This document shows positions 38,147 through 46,800 of a DNA stretch of 64,000 nucleotides, one piece after another. Numbering within the stretch: position 1 is the first letter of the stretch; each line of letters starts with the position of its first letter. The position numbers and the translations under genes were made by a program. Source of the DNA: CAWEWH01 sp963812775 (lineage in GTDB: Bacteria > Pseudomonadota > Alphaproteobacteria > Rhizobiales > Beijerinckiaceae); contig CAWEWH010000009.1 of the NCBI GenBank assembly GCA_963812775.1, positions 186,001-250,000 on the forward strand. The letters run 5' to 3'. The notes under the pieces were generated by a model. The model was not told where the DNA came from and did not search any database. It saw only the letters and a program-made list of their open reading frames with translations.

Positions 38147-39145
38147 CTATTGCCGCGCCGGTGCCGCGGCACCTCCCGCGCCACCCGCCTGACCGGGCCC
38201 GGCCGGCGCCCCGCCCGGGGTCGAGAGATTCTTCGACTTGCCGAACGGATCGGTGAAGTAACGGAAGAAATCCGAATCCGGCGACAGCAGCAGCCGCGTG
38301 TCCGACGACTTCAGGCCGACTTCGTAGGCCTGCATGGAGCGATAGAAGGCAAAGAAGTCGTGGTCCTTGCCGAAGGCCTCGTTGAAGATGCGGTTGCGTT
38401 CGCCGTCGCCCTCGCCGCGCAGCTTCTCGGAGTCGCGGGTGGCATCTGCGACGATGACCGTCACCTCGCGATCGGCGCGCGCCTTGATGCCGATAGCGAC
38501 CTGATCACCCTGCGCGCGCAGCTCCGCCGCCTCGCGCCCGCGGTCGGTGCGCATGCGTTCATAGGCCTCGTTGATGTTCTGGTCGGGAAGATCGACACGG
38601 CGCAGCCGCACGTCGATGACTTCGATACCGAGACTCTGGTCTTCGGACTGATTGGCCTTGTTGCCTTCCGCCCGCCTCGACTGGTCGTTCACCTCGTCAC
38701 GGATGCGTTTCTGAAGCTGCGCCCTGTCGGTCTTGACGATGGCCGTGAAGGTCACGTCCGCCAGGACGGCCCGCGTCGCCGAGTTGACGATTTGCGTCAG
38801 GCGCTGGTTGGCGCCGACGACGCTGCCCACGGCCTGGTAGAAGCGCACCGGATCGACGACCCGATAGCGTGTGAACGTGTCGACGATCAGCCGCTTCTGA
38901 TCCGAGGCGATCACTTCCTGTTGTGGCAGATCGAGATCGAGAACGCGCTTGTCGACGTAGACGACGTTCTCGATCATCGGCACCTTGAAATAAAGTCCCG
39001 GATTGAGAACGACTTGACGGATGCCGCCGAAGCGCAGCACCAGCGCCTGCTGGCGTTGATCGACGATGAAGGTGGCCGAGAACAGCACGACGGCGGCGAT
39101 GATCGCGACGACGACCAAACCGACCTTGATGACATTGCCGATCAT
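38147..39145 (-). CDS. hflC: HflC, protease modulator (SPFH domain)
   Basis: 332 residues. N-terminal membrane anchor (VIKVGLVVVAIIAAVVLFSATFIV), then an SPFH/band-7 domain (VDQRQQALVLRFGGIRQVV ... NPGLYFKVPMIENV) and a helical coiled region rich in Ala/Arg (REAAELRAQGDQ). With HflK it forms a periplasmic-side cage around FtsH. ATG overlaps the hflK stop by four bases. The Gly/Pro/Ala-rich tail is variable. Confidence 0.95.
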   Translation of the reverse strand: MIGNVIKVGLVVVAIIAAVVLFSATFIVDQRQQALVLRFGGIRQVVLNPGLYFKVPMIENVVYVDKRVLDLDLPQQEVIASDQKRLIVDTFTRYRVVDPVRFYQAVGSVVGANQRLTQIVNSATRAVLADVTFTAIVKTDRAQLQKRIRDEVNDQSRRAEGNKANQSEDQSLGIEVIDVRLRRVDLPDQNINEAYERMRTDRGREAAELRAQGDQVAIGIKARADREVTVIVADATRDSEKLRGEGDGERNRIFNEAFGKDHDFFAFYRSMQAYEVGLKSSDTRLLLSPDSDFFRYFTDPFGKSKNLSTPGGAPAGPGQAGGAGGAAAPARQ

Positions 39146-40305
39146 CGCGTTGCCCTCCCGATCTCGGCGCCGCCGCTCGCCGGCGATCGCTGTGCGCCGC
39201 CGGTCTGCCCGACTTGGGAGCCGCGCAGCTCGCTGAGCGGCAGGTAGGGCACGACGCCCTGTCCCCCGCTCTTGCTGTCGAGGATGATCTTGTCGGTGCC
39301 GGAGAGGACGCGTTCCATCGTCTCGAGGAACATGCGCTCACGGGTGATTTCGGGCGCCTTCTTGTACTGCTCGAAGATCGCCGTGAAGCGCGAGGCGTTG
39401 CCTTGCGCCTCGGCCACCGTCTGCTCCTTGTAGGCCTCCGCGGATTGCACGATGGCGATGGCCCTGCCTTTCGCCTCCGGGACACGCTGGCCCGCATACG
39501 CATTGGCTTCGTTCCGCACGCGGCCCTGGTAGAGCTGCGCCTCCTGCACCTTGCGGAACGCATCGATCACCTCGGTCGGCGGATCGACTTTTTGCAGTTG
39601 CACGACGATGATTTCGACACCTGCGCCGTAGTGGCTGAGAATGTCCTGCATGAGCGTCTTCACCTCGACCTCGATGGCCGAGCGGTCGGTGGTGAGGATC
39701 GGTTGCATGTTGCGGCGTCCGATCACCTCGCGCATGGCGCTTTCAGCGACGTTCTTGATGGTTCCGTCGGGATTTTGCAGGTTGAACACATAGTCCTCAG
39801 GCCGGCTGGCGTTGACCTGCCATTGCACGGTGAAGTCGAGGTCGAGAATGTTCTCGTCGCCCGTCAACATCAGCCCTTCTTGCGCGTTGCTGCGGGTCGC
39901 GACGCGGCGCGGATCGGCCGTGCGGATGCCGATCTCGAGCGTGTTGCGCCGCGCCACCGGCAGCTTGGTCACGCTGCCGATCGGATAGGGAAAGTTGTAT
40001 TGCAGGCCTTGCAGCTTCTTGCCGGCATAGCGGCCGAAAATCTGCTCGATGCCGACCTCGGCCGGCTGCACCGTGTAGAAGCCGGTCAACAGCCACACGC
40101 CGACCGCGGCCAGCACCACGAAGGCGATGCCCTTGGCGCCAATATTGCCGCCCCCGCCTGGCAGGACGTTCTTCAGCTTTTCCTGGCTGCGGCGCAGGAT
40201 GGCTTCAAGGTCGGGCGGCCCGCCTTGCGGCCCGGATCCCCATGGTCCCTGATTCTTGGGCCCCCATGGTCCACCGCCGCCGCCGCTTTGGTTGTTCCAA
40301 GGCAT
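39142..40305 (-). CDS. hflK: HflK, FtsH protease modulator
   Basis: 387 residues starting MPWNNQSGGGGGPWGPKNQG, the usual Gly-rich cytoplasmic tail, then one membrane helix (IAFVVLAAVGVWLLTGFY), and an SPFH domain (VQPAEVGIEQIFGRYAGKKL, EIGIRTADPRR) with a long helical end. Partner of HflC. The frame extends upstream to 40380, but the Gly-rich start is characteristic. Confidence 0.95.
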   Translation of the reverse strand: MPWNNQSGGGGGPWGPKNQGPWGSGPQGGPPDLEAILRRSQEKLKNVLPGGGGNIGAKGIAFVVLAAVGVWLLTGFYTVQPAEVGIEQIFGRYAGKKLQGLQYNFPYPIGSVTKLPVARRNTLEIGIRTADPRRVATRSNAQEGLMLTGDENILDLDFTVQWQVNASRPEDYVFNLQNPDGTIKNVAESAMREVIGRRNMQPILTTDRSAIEVEVKTLMQDILSHYGAGVEIIVVQLQKVDPPTEVIDAFRKVQEAQLYQGRVRNEANAYAGQRVPEAKGRAIAIVQSAEAYKEQTVAEAQGNASRFTAIFEQYKKAPEITRERMFLETMERVLSGTDKIILDSKSGGQGVVPYLPLSELRGSQVGQTGGAQRSPASGGAEIGRATR

Positions 40306-40416
40306 GTTGTTCCCTTCTGCGGAGCCATGCCGGCCCCTTTGTTCCCTTGATGAGGTATTGAAGGACGTCCCTGTCGGCAAGTGGGCATGGCGTCCGCAGC
40401 GCCGGCAGCCTCGCCT

Positions 40417-40927
40417 TCACCGCCTCTCCAGGTCGACGAACGTGAAGGGATGCTCGTCGTCGGGGCTCGAATTCGTGCCGTTCGCGGCGGGTCTCGCGGA
40501 AGTCGAGGGGCGAATAGCGCGGGAAACTGGTGTCGCCGGCCGGCTCGCAGTGCACCAATGTCAGGTAAAGGCGCTTGGTGAGCGGCAGCGCCTCCGCGAA
40601 AACCCTGGCGCCGCCTCCCACCATGATCTCCGCGGCGCTCAGCCCGACGGCAAGGTCCTCCGCCCGGGACACCGCCTCGCCGAAGGAATGCACCATGTGC
40701 ACGCCGCCCGGCTTGAAGCTGCGGGAGGAGGTGATGACGATCATCTCGCGCCCCTTCAGCGGCTGGCCCAGCGATTCGAAAGTGCGGCGTCCAATGATCA
40801 AGGGCTTGCCCATGGTCAGCGCCCGGAAGCGCCTGAGATCGGTGCGCAGCCGCCAGATCAGCTGGTTGTCGCGGCCGATGACGCCGTTGTCGGCGACGGC
40901 CGCGATGATCGACAGGGGGATGGACAT
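40417..40927 (-). pseudogene. folA: Dihydrofolate reductase, C-terminal frameshift
   Basis: Starts MSIPLSIIAAVADNGVIGRDNQLIWRL and holds MGKPLIIGRRTFESLGQPL, EIMVGGGARVFAEALPL and the LTLVHCEPAGDTSFPRY strand. After HEFEP the frame is lost at a run of four Gs on the plus strand (40462-40465). With one fewer it continues DDEHPFTFVDLERR to the TGA at 40417, giving 169 residues. As given, the frame would read on into hflK. Probably a homopolymer error; the reductase should be functional. Confidence 0.88.
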
Positions 40928-41010
40928 GCGAGCTTGGCGGAGGGTGTCGGGACCAGCCGATGCTACACGATTTCCACGCCCTGCGTGGCGGCTTCCGGGG
41001 TGGGCGGCGA

Positions 41011-42069
41011 TCATCCGCCCCCGCGGCTGACCGCAAGCGCCGCGAGCCGCGGCACCGCGCTTGCGGCGGCGTCGAAATATTCGGCGCTGTGATCGGCCCC
41101 GATGGCGTAGTAGCCCACCGCCGCGGCGGCCGCGAGCGTCGCGCCACTGCCGGCGAACGGATCGGCCACGGTGCCGAGGCCGAGGGGCAGTGCCGCGCGC
41201 ACCAGCTGGCGCATGAAGCGCTGCGGCTTCAGCGAGGGATGCGGGGCGAGCTGGCGCTCGGCGCCGCGGGTCGGGGCGCAGGGGATCACGTCCTTCAGCG
41301 GCGCCCCGCCGGCCGGGCGTCGCAAGCCGCCGGTGCCCCAGGCGCGCAGGTTCTCGGCCGCCGTGCCCTCAAGGGGCTTGCGGAAGATGCCCCAAGGCTC
41401 CCAGCACGCCCGCGCCATCATGGAGACGCCCGGGAACTCCCCTTCCGCCCCCTTCGGCCTGTCGCCGCCGCGCAGCGTCTGCAGGAGACGGATCATTTCG
41501 CCGCGCTTCTCGAGGCCTGCCGTCTCCAGCGCATGGAAGGCTGCCGTCGACAGGAGCGGATTGGACGCCACGATGAGGTGCCCGCCCGGCACGAGGACGC
41601 GCAGCGACGACGCCGCAAAGGCCGCGAAGAACGTCCGCAAATTCGCCATGTCGTGGCGCGTCAGGACCGTGAAGCGCGGCAGCGGCGCCCGTCTGACGCC
41701 GCCGAGCGTCGGCGGAATGCGCCACACGCCGCCGTGGCCGGCGCGCCGCTTGGCGAGGTGCCGCTCCTGATATTCCACGAGGCCGTAGGGCGGGTCAGTC
41801 ACGATAGCGTGGATCGAGCAAGGCGGCAGCGCCTGAAGCCAGGCCATGGCGTCGGACAGCACGTAGGTCGCGCGCTCGCAGATGTGACGGCGCCGCTGCG
41901 GTCCGGCCTCGCGCACCGCCTGCCACGATCGCTCGCAAGTTGCTGCGAGCGTGGCGCGCCAATCCCCGCTCCCGTCGCGCGAAAGCCCGCCATCGCGGTC
42001 GGCCTCGCGCGCCTTGTCGCGGCGCGCACGATCGCCGCTCGCAGTGTCGCGGCGCGGATTGGTGTCCAT
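41011..42069 (-). CDS. Site-specific DNA methyltransferase (N4/N6-type), orphan
   Basis: 352 residues. Motif IV IVTDPPYGLVEY comes first and motif I VADPFAGSGATLAAA near the C-terminus, the order of beta-class amino-methyltransferases. HPSLKPQRFMRQLVRAA precedes motif I. The N-terminal ~75 residues are charged and probably act in DNA recognition. No restriction endonuclease gene is adjacent, so it is an orphan methylase. Recognition site cannot be read from sequence. Confidence 0.82.
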   Translation of the reverse strand: MDTNPRRDTASGDRARRDKAREADRDGGLSRDGSGDWRATLAATCERSWQAVREAGPQRRRHICERATYVLSDAMAWLQALPPCSIHAIVTDPPYGLVEYQERHLAKRRAGHGGVWRIPPTLGGVRRAPLPRFTVLTRHDMANLRTFFAAFAASSLRVLVPGGHLIVASNPLLSTAAFHALETAGLEKRGEMIRLLQTLRGGDRPKGAEGEFPGVSMMARACWEPWGIFRKPLEGTAAENLRAWGTGGLRRPAGGAPLKDVIPCAPTRGAERQLAPHPSLKPQRFMRQLVRAALPLGLGTVADPFAGSGATLAAAAAVGYYAIGADHSAEYFDAAASAVPRLAALAVSRGGG

Positions 42070-42173
42070 TGGCGCGGCCTCGTGTTGGTCGCTCCGCTCG
42101 ATATACGCCGCGCCGAGTTGCGCCAAGACATCAGCCGCGATGCGTCGCGCCCGCTTCAGCGGCTCACCCCGCT

Positions 42174-42527
42174 TCAGCGGCCCACCTCGAACGAAAAACG
42201 GCCGCCATGCTTGTGGCCGTCGGTGGACATCACCTCCCAATTAACCCGGTAGACGCCGCGCTTGAGCGGCGCCTTGAGCGGGATGACCACGACGGCGTCG
42301 TCGACCTGCGCCGGAGCTGTCGGGACCGGCCTGCCGCCGGGGCCGGTGATTTTGGCGCTGACGACGTCGACGAGCTCGCTGAAGGTCAGCCTGAGCTCCG
42401 TCGGCGAAGCCGGCACCTTGCTGCCGGCCGCAGGCAGCGCCCGCACCAGGGTGGCGTGAGCCGATGCCCGCGTCGGCGACGCGAGAAGGGCGAGCGCGAC
42501 AGCCGCGCTGAAGACAACGATGCGCAT
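42174..42527 (-). CDS. copC: CopC-family periplasmic copper-binding protein
   Basis: 117 residues. After the signal peptide (ending RASA) the mature protein begins HATLVRALPAAGSKVPASP, giving the N-terminal copper-binding His; STDGHKHGGRFSFEVGR supplies Asp and His of the copper site. This is the Cu(II)-brace CopC fold. Likely a periplasmic copper carrier, twelve bases after the outer-membrane protein gene on the same strand. Confidence 0.92.
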   Translation of the reverse strand: MRIVVFSAAVALALLASPTRASAHATLVRALPAAGSKVPASPTELRLTFSELVDVVSAKITGPGGRPVPTAPAQVDDAVVVIPLKAPLKRGVYRVNWEVMSTDGHKHGGRFSFEVGR

Positions 42528-42538
42528 GATTTCCCCCG

Positions 42539-43645
42539 TCAGAAGCCGAACGCCAGTCCGGAGACGAGGCGGTAGTCCGGCTTGTCCTGCAGCCCGTTCA
42601 CGTCGTTGAAGACGGGGACGCCCAACGACACGAAGCCCGAGAAGTTCGCGTAGGAGGCACGCAGGCCCGGCGACAGATAGACGGTGTGGCCGCCCGAGTT
42701 CGGATCCTTGAGCCCCTCGATGCGCTGCCTGGCGTGCCGCTCGCCATTGAGCTCCAGGACGGCGTCGAGCGTCCATCGCGGCGCCGGCGGCGCCTCCGGC
42801 GCGTGGCTGTGCATCTTGCCGTCGGCGTGCCGGTGCGTATGCCCGGAATGCGTATAGGTGGCGTTGGCCGGCACGCCACTGATGCTGGCCGTGCGGCCGA
42901 CGGGGCCGAACAGCCGATAGGACACGGCGGCATTGTAGTTGAAGCGGTCGCCGAGATCGGTGTCCTGGGTGCCCTTGTGGACGGCGATGTAAAGCACGTT
43001 GGCATCGAAGGACCATGGGCCGAAGCGCTGCGTGAAGGCGGCGCCGATCAGCGCATCAGTCGAGCCCGACCCCGGCTGGAACTCGGCCTCGAACAGCTCG
43101 CCGGCGCGGTCGCGCACGCTGGTGGCGCCGGTCGGCAGCTTCACGCCGAACAGCAGTGCCGCCTCGGTGGCCGTGGCGGCATTGTTGAAGAAGCGCCATT
43201 GCCCCAGCACGGTGGCGTCGCCGACGCCCGAGGCATCGCCGCGCGCCGTGACGGTGTTCATCGCCGCGCCGCCGTGAACGTGCGTATGCGTTCCCTCGCG
43301 GATGTCGCTTCGCAGCACGAACGGCAGGCGCACCGAGACGGTGAGGTCGTTGGTCACGCCGAACGCCGCGCCCAGCGCGGTGCTCTGGATGGTGCCGATG
43401 CTGTGCACGTGCTGGTGGCGGCCGGCCGCGTCTATGAGAACGGCGTCGCTGAGCTCGTTGAGCCGCGTGTATTCGTGGATCAGGAAGGCCGCCACGTGAC
43501 CCTGCTCCAGCGTCGTGGCCGGGATGGTGACGATGGGTCCGGCGCCGCCGCTGTTGCCGGCGGAGCCCGGATGATGCGCGAGAGCGGAATGGGGAAAGTG
43601 CAGCGCGGCAACGGCCAGCGCGCCCGCGGCAAAGGGCCTGAACAT
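42539..43645 (-). CDS. His-rich outer-membrane beta-barrel protein
   Basis: 368 residues with a signal peptide (ALAVAALHFPHSALA). Repeated amphipathic strands (VTNDLTVSVRLPFVLRSDI, ATVLGQWRFFNN, YNAAVSYRLFG, SGFVSLGVPVFND) end in a terminal Phe (LAFGF), typical of a barrel assembled by BAM. Two His-rich loops, GTHTHVHGGAAM and YTHSGHTHRHADGKMHSHA, suggest metal binding. Resembles the MetA/transporter-like barrels. Context with CopC points to copper or another soft metal. Confidence 0.78.
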   Translation of the reverse strand: MFRPFAAGALAVAALHFPHSALAHHPGSAGNSGGAGPIVTIPATTLEQGHVAAFLIHEYTRLNELSDAVLIDAAGRHQHVHSIGTIQSTALGAAFGVTNDLTVSVRLPFVLRSDIREGTHTHVHGGAAMNTVTARGDASGVGDATVLGQWRFFNNAATATEAALLFGVKLPTGATSVRDRAGELFEAEFQPGSGSTDALIGAAFTQRFGPWSFDANVLYIAVHKGTQDTDLGDRFNYNAAVSYRLFGPVGRTASISGVPANATYTHSGHTHRHADGKMHSHAPEAPPAPRWTLDAVLELNGERHARQRIEGLKDPNSGGHTVYLSPGLRASYANFSGFVSLGVPVFNDVNGLQDKPDYRLVSGLAFGF

Positions 43646-43692
43646 GAGAGGCGTCCTCGATGGTTCGTGAGATCGGAAGGATTGAAGGCCGA

Positions 43693-44067
43693 TCAGACGA
43701 ACCGCGGCGGGGCGCGCGAGCCCACTGGCGGATGGGCGGGAGCCTGGGCCGTCGCGGCGTCGAGCGGCCGCATCTTGGCGACCGGTGACGCATAGCGGAC
43801 GGCGAACCACGTGTCGGCGGCGCCGGCGGCGCAGTCGCCGAGGCCATGGCCGCCGGCAGGCGTGCAGCACAGTTGGGAATGGGTGTGGTCGGCGGACCCG
43901 AGGGGAGCTGCCGGCGACGTGCCCTCCGCGCATTCGACGCCAGGACCGTTCGCCACGTGGCCCAATGCGAGGGTTGAGCCGAGGCCCGCGGCAATCGCGT
44001 GGAGTGCCAGCCCATAGGCGGCAACCAGCGCAATGATCGCTCGCAATGTCGGCCGCGACGTCCGCAT
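43693..44067 (-). CDS. DUF2946-like small exported protein
   Basis: 124 residues. An N-terminal hydrophobic segment (AIIALVAAYGLALHAIAA) and a Cys/His cluster HTHSQLCCTPAGG followed by GDCAAG resemble DUF2946 proteins, which are common in copper-handling operons. It starts the run DUF2946-barrel-CopC. The last ~30 residues are low-complexity. Assignment rests on the motif and neighbours. Confidence 0.7.
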   Translation of the reverse strand: MRTSRPTLRAIIALVAAYGLALHAIAAGLGSTLALGHVANGPGVECAEGTSPAAPLGSADHTHSQLCCTPAGGHGLGDCAAGAADTWFAVRYASPVAKMRPLDAATAQAPAHPPVGSRAPPRFV

Positions 44068-44202
44068 GCCCCTCTCCCGCCCGGCACCGTGCGGCGTCAG
44101 CTTGGGCGGGTCAAGCGGCGAGTTTCCTGGAGAATCCTCCTTTGCGCAGGAACACGAGCTTCATCGCGGCGTTGCCGTGATGCCGAAATCGTGGGGTTCG
44201 CC

Positions 44203-44505
44203 ATGTCATGCCGTCTCGCCGTCGTCACGCTGTTCGCCGGTTGCCTTGTGGCTCCGTCGCTTGCCGATGCCGCCGAGGGGCGCGGCAGCCGTGGCGCCCT
44301 GGTGGGGGCGCTCGCCGCCGCCGCCCTCGCGGGTCCGGCCGGTATCGCCATGGGCGCGGCGGTGGGCCGCGATACGTCCGTTGCCGTGTCGGGTGCAGGA
44401 GCCTGGGGCACGGCCGGGATCGACCCGATGCCGACGTGCGGCACCGGCAAGGCGGAGGCGCACGGCGATGCGGCGCGTGCCCGCACAGCCAAGGCGCCCT
44501 GTTAG
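44203..44505 (+). CDS. Small exported protein with glycine-zipper segment
   Basis: 100 residues. Signal peptide MSCRLAVVTLFAGCLVAPSLADA, then GSRGALVGALAAAALAGPAGIAMGAAVG, a Gly/Ala-rich hydrophobic stretch like a glycine zipper. Two cysteines follow (MPTCGTG and the C-terminal Cys). It faces away from the copper genes on either side. No family recognised. Confidence 0.5.
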   Translation: MSCRLAVVTLFAGCLVAPSLADAAEGRGSRGALVGALAAAALAGPAGIAMGAAVGRDTSVAVSGAGAWGTAGIDPMPTCGTGKAEAHGDAARARTAKAPC

Positions 44506-44610
44506 TTCTATCGACGGCGAGGTTGGCTGACGCCGACACGGGACTGCCGCGGTGGTGCTTCGAGGCTCGCGCTCGCACCCCTCAGCCTGAGAAATGAGAA
44601 CGGTGGTGCT

Positions 44611-45117
44611 CTAGTGCCCGTGCTTGGCGCCGCCGATGGCGCGCACCGCGAACTCGACCGCCACTGTTCCGGCCTTCTCGAAGGTGAGCGTGCCCTTGAC
44701 CTTGTCGCCCTCCTTCAGGCCCGTCGTGAGATCCATGAACATCATGTGATAGCCGCCGGGCGCCAGATCGATCGTCTTGCCGGGCGCGATGACGAGGCCG
44801 CCGTCGATCGGCCGCATGCGCATGATGCCGGCCTCGGTCTTCATCTCGTGCACCTCGGCCCGACTGCTACCGGTCAGCGAGCCGCCGGTGAGGCGATCCG
44901 GCTCCTTGCCGCCATTGGTGATGCGCAGGTAGCCGCCCGCCACCTTGGCGCCTCCCGGCGTGGCGCGCGTCCACGGCGTTTCGATGGTGAGATCGCCGGC
45001 CTTGTAGGCGACGCGCTCGACATCCGTCGCGGCGTTGATCGTATGCCCGGCGATCGCGACGACGACGAACGCCGCGGCCACGAAGCCAATGCGGTTGAGG
45101 AGCGGGAAGGTCAGCAT
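44611..45117 (-). CDS. PCu(A)C-family copper chaperone
   Basis: 168 residues with a signal anchor (FVAAAFVVVAIAGHTINA). Motif VHEMKTEAGIMRMRP then PGGYHMMFMDL matches the H-M...M...H-x-M copper(I) site of the PCu(A)C (DUF461) family. Delivers copper to cytochrome oxidase. A Lys/His tail (AKHGH) could add metal binding. Between thyA and the copper genes. Confidence 0.92.
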   Translation of the reverse strand: MLTFPLLNRIGFVAAAFVVVAIAGHTINAATDVERVAYKAGDLTIETPWTRATPGGAKVAGGYLRITNGGKEPDRLTGGSLTGSSRAEVHEMKTEAGIMRMRPIDGGLVIAPGKTIDLAPGGYHMMFMDLTTGLKEGDKVKGTLTFEKAGTVAVEFAVRAIGGAKHGH

Positions 45118-45203
45118 GGCGCCGCCATAGGCCGGCGCTGCCGCTTCGTCAAATCGGACCCTGCGTCGCAGGCGCATGCCGGCCGATCGTCGCCGCGGGC
45201 AAC

Positions 45204-46001
45204 CTACACCGCGATCGGCGCCTTGATGGCGGGGTGCGCCGCGTAGTTCTCGATGGCGATGTCCTCGTAGCGGAACTCGAACAGCGAGCGCACGTCGGGA
45301 TTGAGCTTGAGTTGCGGCAGCGGCTTCGGCTTGCGCGCCAGCTGCTCGCGCGCCTGCTCGAGATGGTTGAGGTAGAGGTGCGCGTCGCCGAGCGTGTGCA
45401 CGAACTCGCCGGCCTCGAGCCCGGTCACGTGGGCGATCATGTGGGTGAGCAGCGCGTAGCTCGCGATGTTGAACGGCACGCCGAGGAAGAAGTCGGCCGA
45501 GCGCTGGTAGAGCTGGCAGGAGAGCCGCGCCGTCCGCCACGTAGAACTGGAAGAGGCAATGGCAGGGTGCGAGCGCCATGCGCGTCGAGGTCGGCCGGGT
45601 TCCAGGCGGTGACGACGAGGCGCCGCGAATTGGGGTTCGCGCCTGATCTCGTCCAGGACCCAGGCGATCTGGTCGATGGTGCTCCCGTCCGGCGCCTCCC
45701 ACGAGCGCCATTGCTTGCCGTAGACGGGTCCGAGGTCGCCGCGCTCGTCGGCCCATTCGTCCCAGATGGAGACGCCGTGGTCGTTGAGATAGCCGATGTT
45801 GGTGTCGCCGCGCAGGAACCAGAGGAGCTCGTGGATGATCGATTTCAGGTGCAGCTTCTTGGTGGTGACGAGCGGGAAGCCGTCGGCGAGATCGAAGCGC
45901 ATCTGCGCGCCGAACAGCGACTTGGTGCCGGTGCCGGTGCGGTCGCCCTTCTCGACGCCTTCGTCGAGGATGCGGCCAAGAAGATCGAGATAGGGGCGCA
46001 T
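45204..46001 (-). CDS. thyA: Thymidylate synthase, with three compensating frameshifts
   Basis: Starts MRPYLDLLGRILDEGVEKGDRTGTGT and ends ENYAAHPAIKAPIAV. Between about 45641 and 45526 the frame is scrambled. Reading across the frames recovers NSRRLVVTAWNPADLDA, MALAPCHCLFQFYVADG (with the catalytic Cys) and RLSCQLYQRSADFF. Three single-base insertions, near 45638-45641, 45580-45583 and 45526-45532, explain it and return to the original frame. Without them the protein has 264 residues, the length of the E. coli enzyme. Converts dUMP to dTMP. As given, the active-site segment is garbled. Confidence 0.88.
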   Translation of the reverse strand: MRPYLDLLGRILDEGVEKGDRTGTGTKSLFGAQMRFDLADGFPLVTTKKLHLKSIIHELLWFLRGDTNIGYLNDHGVSIWDEWADERGDLGPVYGKQWRSWEAPDGSTIDQIAWVLDEIRREPQFAAPRRHRLEPGRPRRAWRSHPAIASSSSTWRTARLSCQLYQRSADFFLGVPFNIASYALLTHMIAHVTGLEAGEFVHTLGDAHLYLNHLEQAREQLARKPKPLPQLKLNPDVRSLFEFRYEDIAIENYAAHPAIKAPIAV

Positions 46002-46106
46002 TGCGGTCCCACGAGATGGCCCGGCGATTCCCGGGGGCGTCATAATAGCCGCAAACGCCCGTGCCCGAGATGGCCGGGCGCGTTTTCCCCATCCGCGCGG
46101 GCGAGC

Positions 46107-46365
46107 CTATCGCTTCTCGCCTTGCGCGCAGCGTTTCTCCGCTGGCGCATTGCCGAGGCGTTCCGCCGCGTCCCGCTCCGGGGACGGGGTGTCACACGAC
46201 TCATTCCCGGCCGTATCCGAACGCTCCGGCATGATCACGGCGCCTTCGACCTGGCCCCGATCGGTCTTGATAGGATTGGCCTTGCCCGGGTCCTGCGCCA
46301 ACGCGATGGGCGCGGCAGCGGTGAGCTCCCAGGCCAAATGCCAGAATTGCAACGCGATTCCGCAT
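46107..46365 (-). pseudogene. Small secreted protein, frameshifted
   Basis: ATG 46365 follows GGGAGGTGACC, an excellent ribosome binding site, and encodes MRNRVAILAFGLG. After one surplus base near 46324-46330 the frame continues LTAAAPIALAQDPGKANPIK, completing a normal signal peptide. The mature part is ~60 residues, charged, with cysteines (NESCDTPSP, EKRCAQGEKR). Reconstructed length 85. No family recognised. Confidence 0.55.
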
Positions 46366-46429
46366 TGGTCACCTCCCGTTAGGGCAACCGATGAGGATGG
46401 GGGATAGTTGCATCCGGGCCGCTTTGCGG

Positions 46430-46775
46430 GCCTGCGCTGAGCGCTTATATCTAAGGAGCCGCCGCAAGGCGGATATGGCGATAAATGGCCATCGCAATAA
46501 ACCCATCGGACCCGGGGGCGGTACCCGGCGCCTCCACCAAAGCCCAAGCCTAGGCTGGGTTTTGGCGGGGGCGAAATAGGATCGACGAGGGCGTAAAGGG
46601 TGTGCTTTTGCCCGGCATGGTTCCGCCGTTATCGGGCCAATGCAATAGTTGCAAACGACAACTATGCTCCGGTCGCGGTGGCCGCGTAAGCGGTCTCTAA
46701 GGCCAAATCGAAGCCCTAGCGGGTAGCACCGATAGGCGGGGTTCGGAGGCACCTGGCAACAGAAGCCTCCACTTC
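46430..46775 (+). ncRNA. ssrA: tmRNA, circularly permuted two-piece alphaproteobacterial type
   Basis: The acceptor piece comes first and ends GGCGCCTCCACCA at 46539; the coding piece begins GGGGGCGAAATAGG at 46567. Their ends pair as a seven-base acceptor stem (GGGGGCG with CGCCTCC). Downstream, GCA AAC GAC AAC TAT GCT ... GCG TAA (46651-46689) encodes the tag ANDNYAPVAVAA. Upstream of the CCA end, CCGGG and CCCGG form a T-arm-like hairpin. A short spacer between the pieces would be removed in processing. Outer ends are approximate. Works with SmpB to rescue stalled ribosomes. Confidence 0.93.
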
Positions 46776-46800
46776 CCTTCTGCGGGCGAGCCGAGAGCCG

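Noticed and set aside
46107..46547. Long minus-strand frame running into the tmRNA gene
   Set aside because: Only the part up to ATG 46365 looks like a (frameshifted) secreted protein; beyond that it is the complement of the tmRNA acceptor piece.
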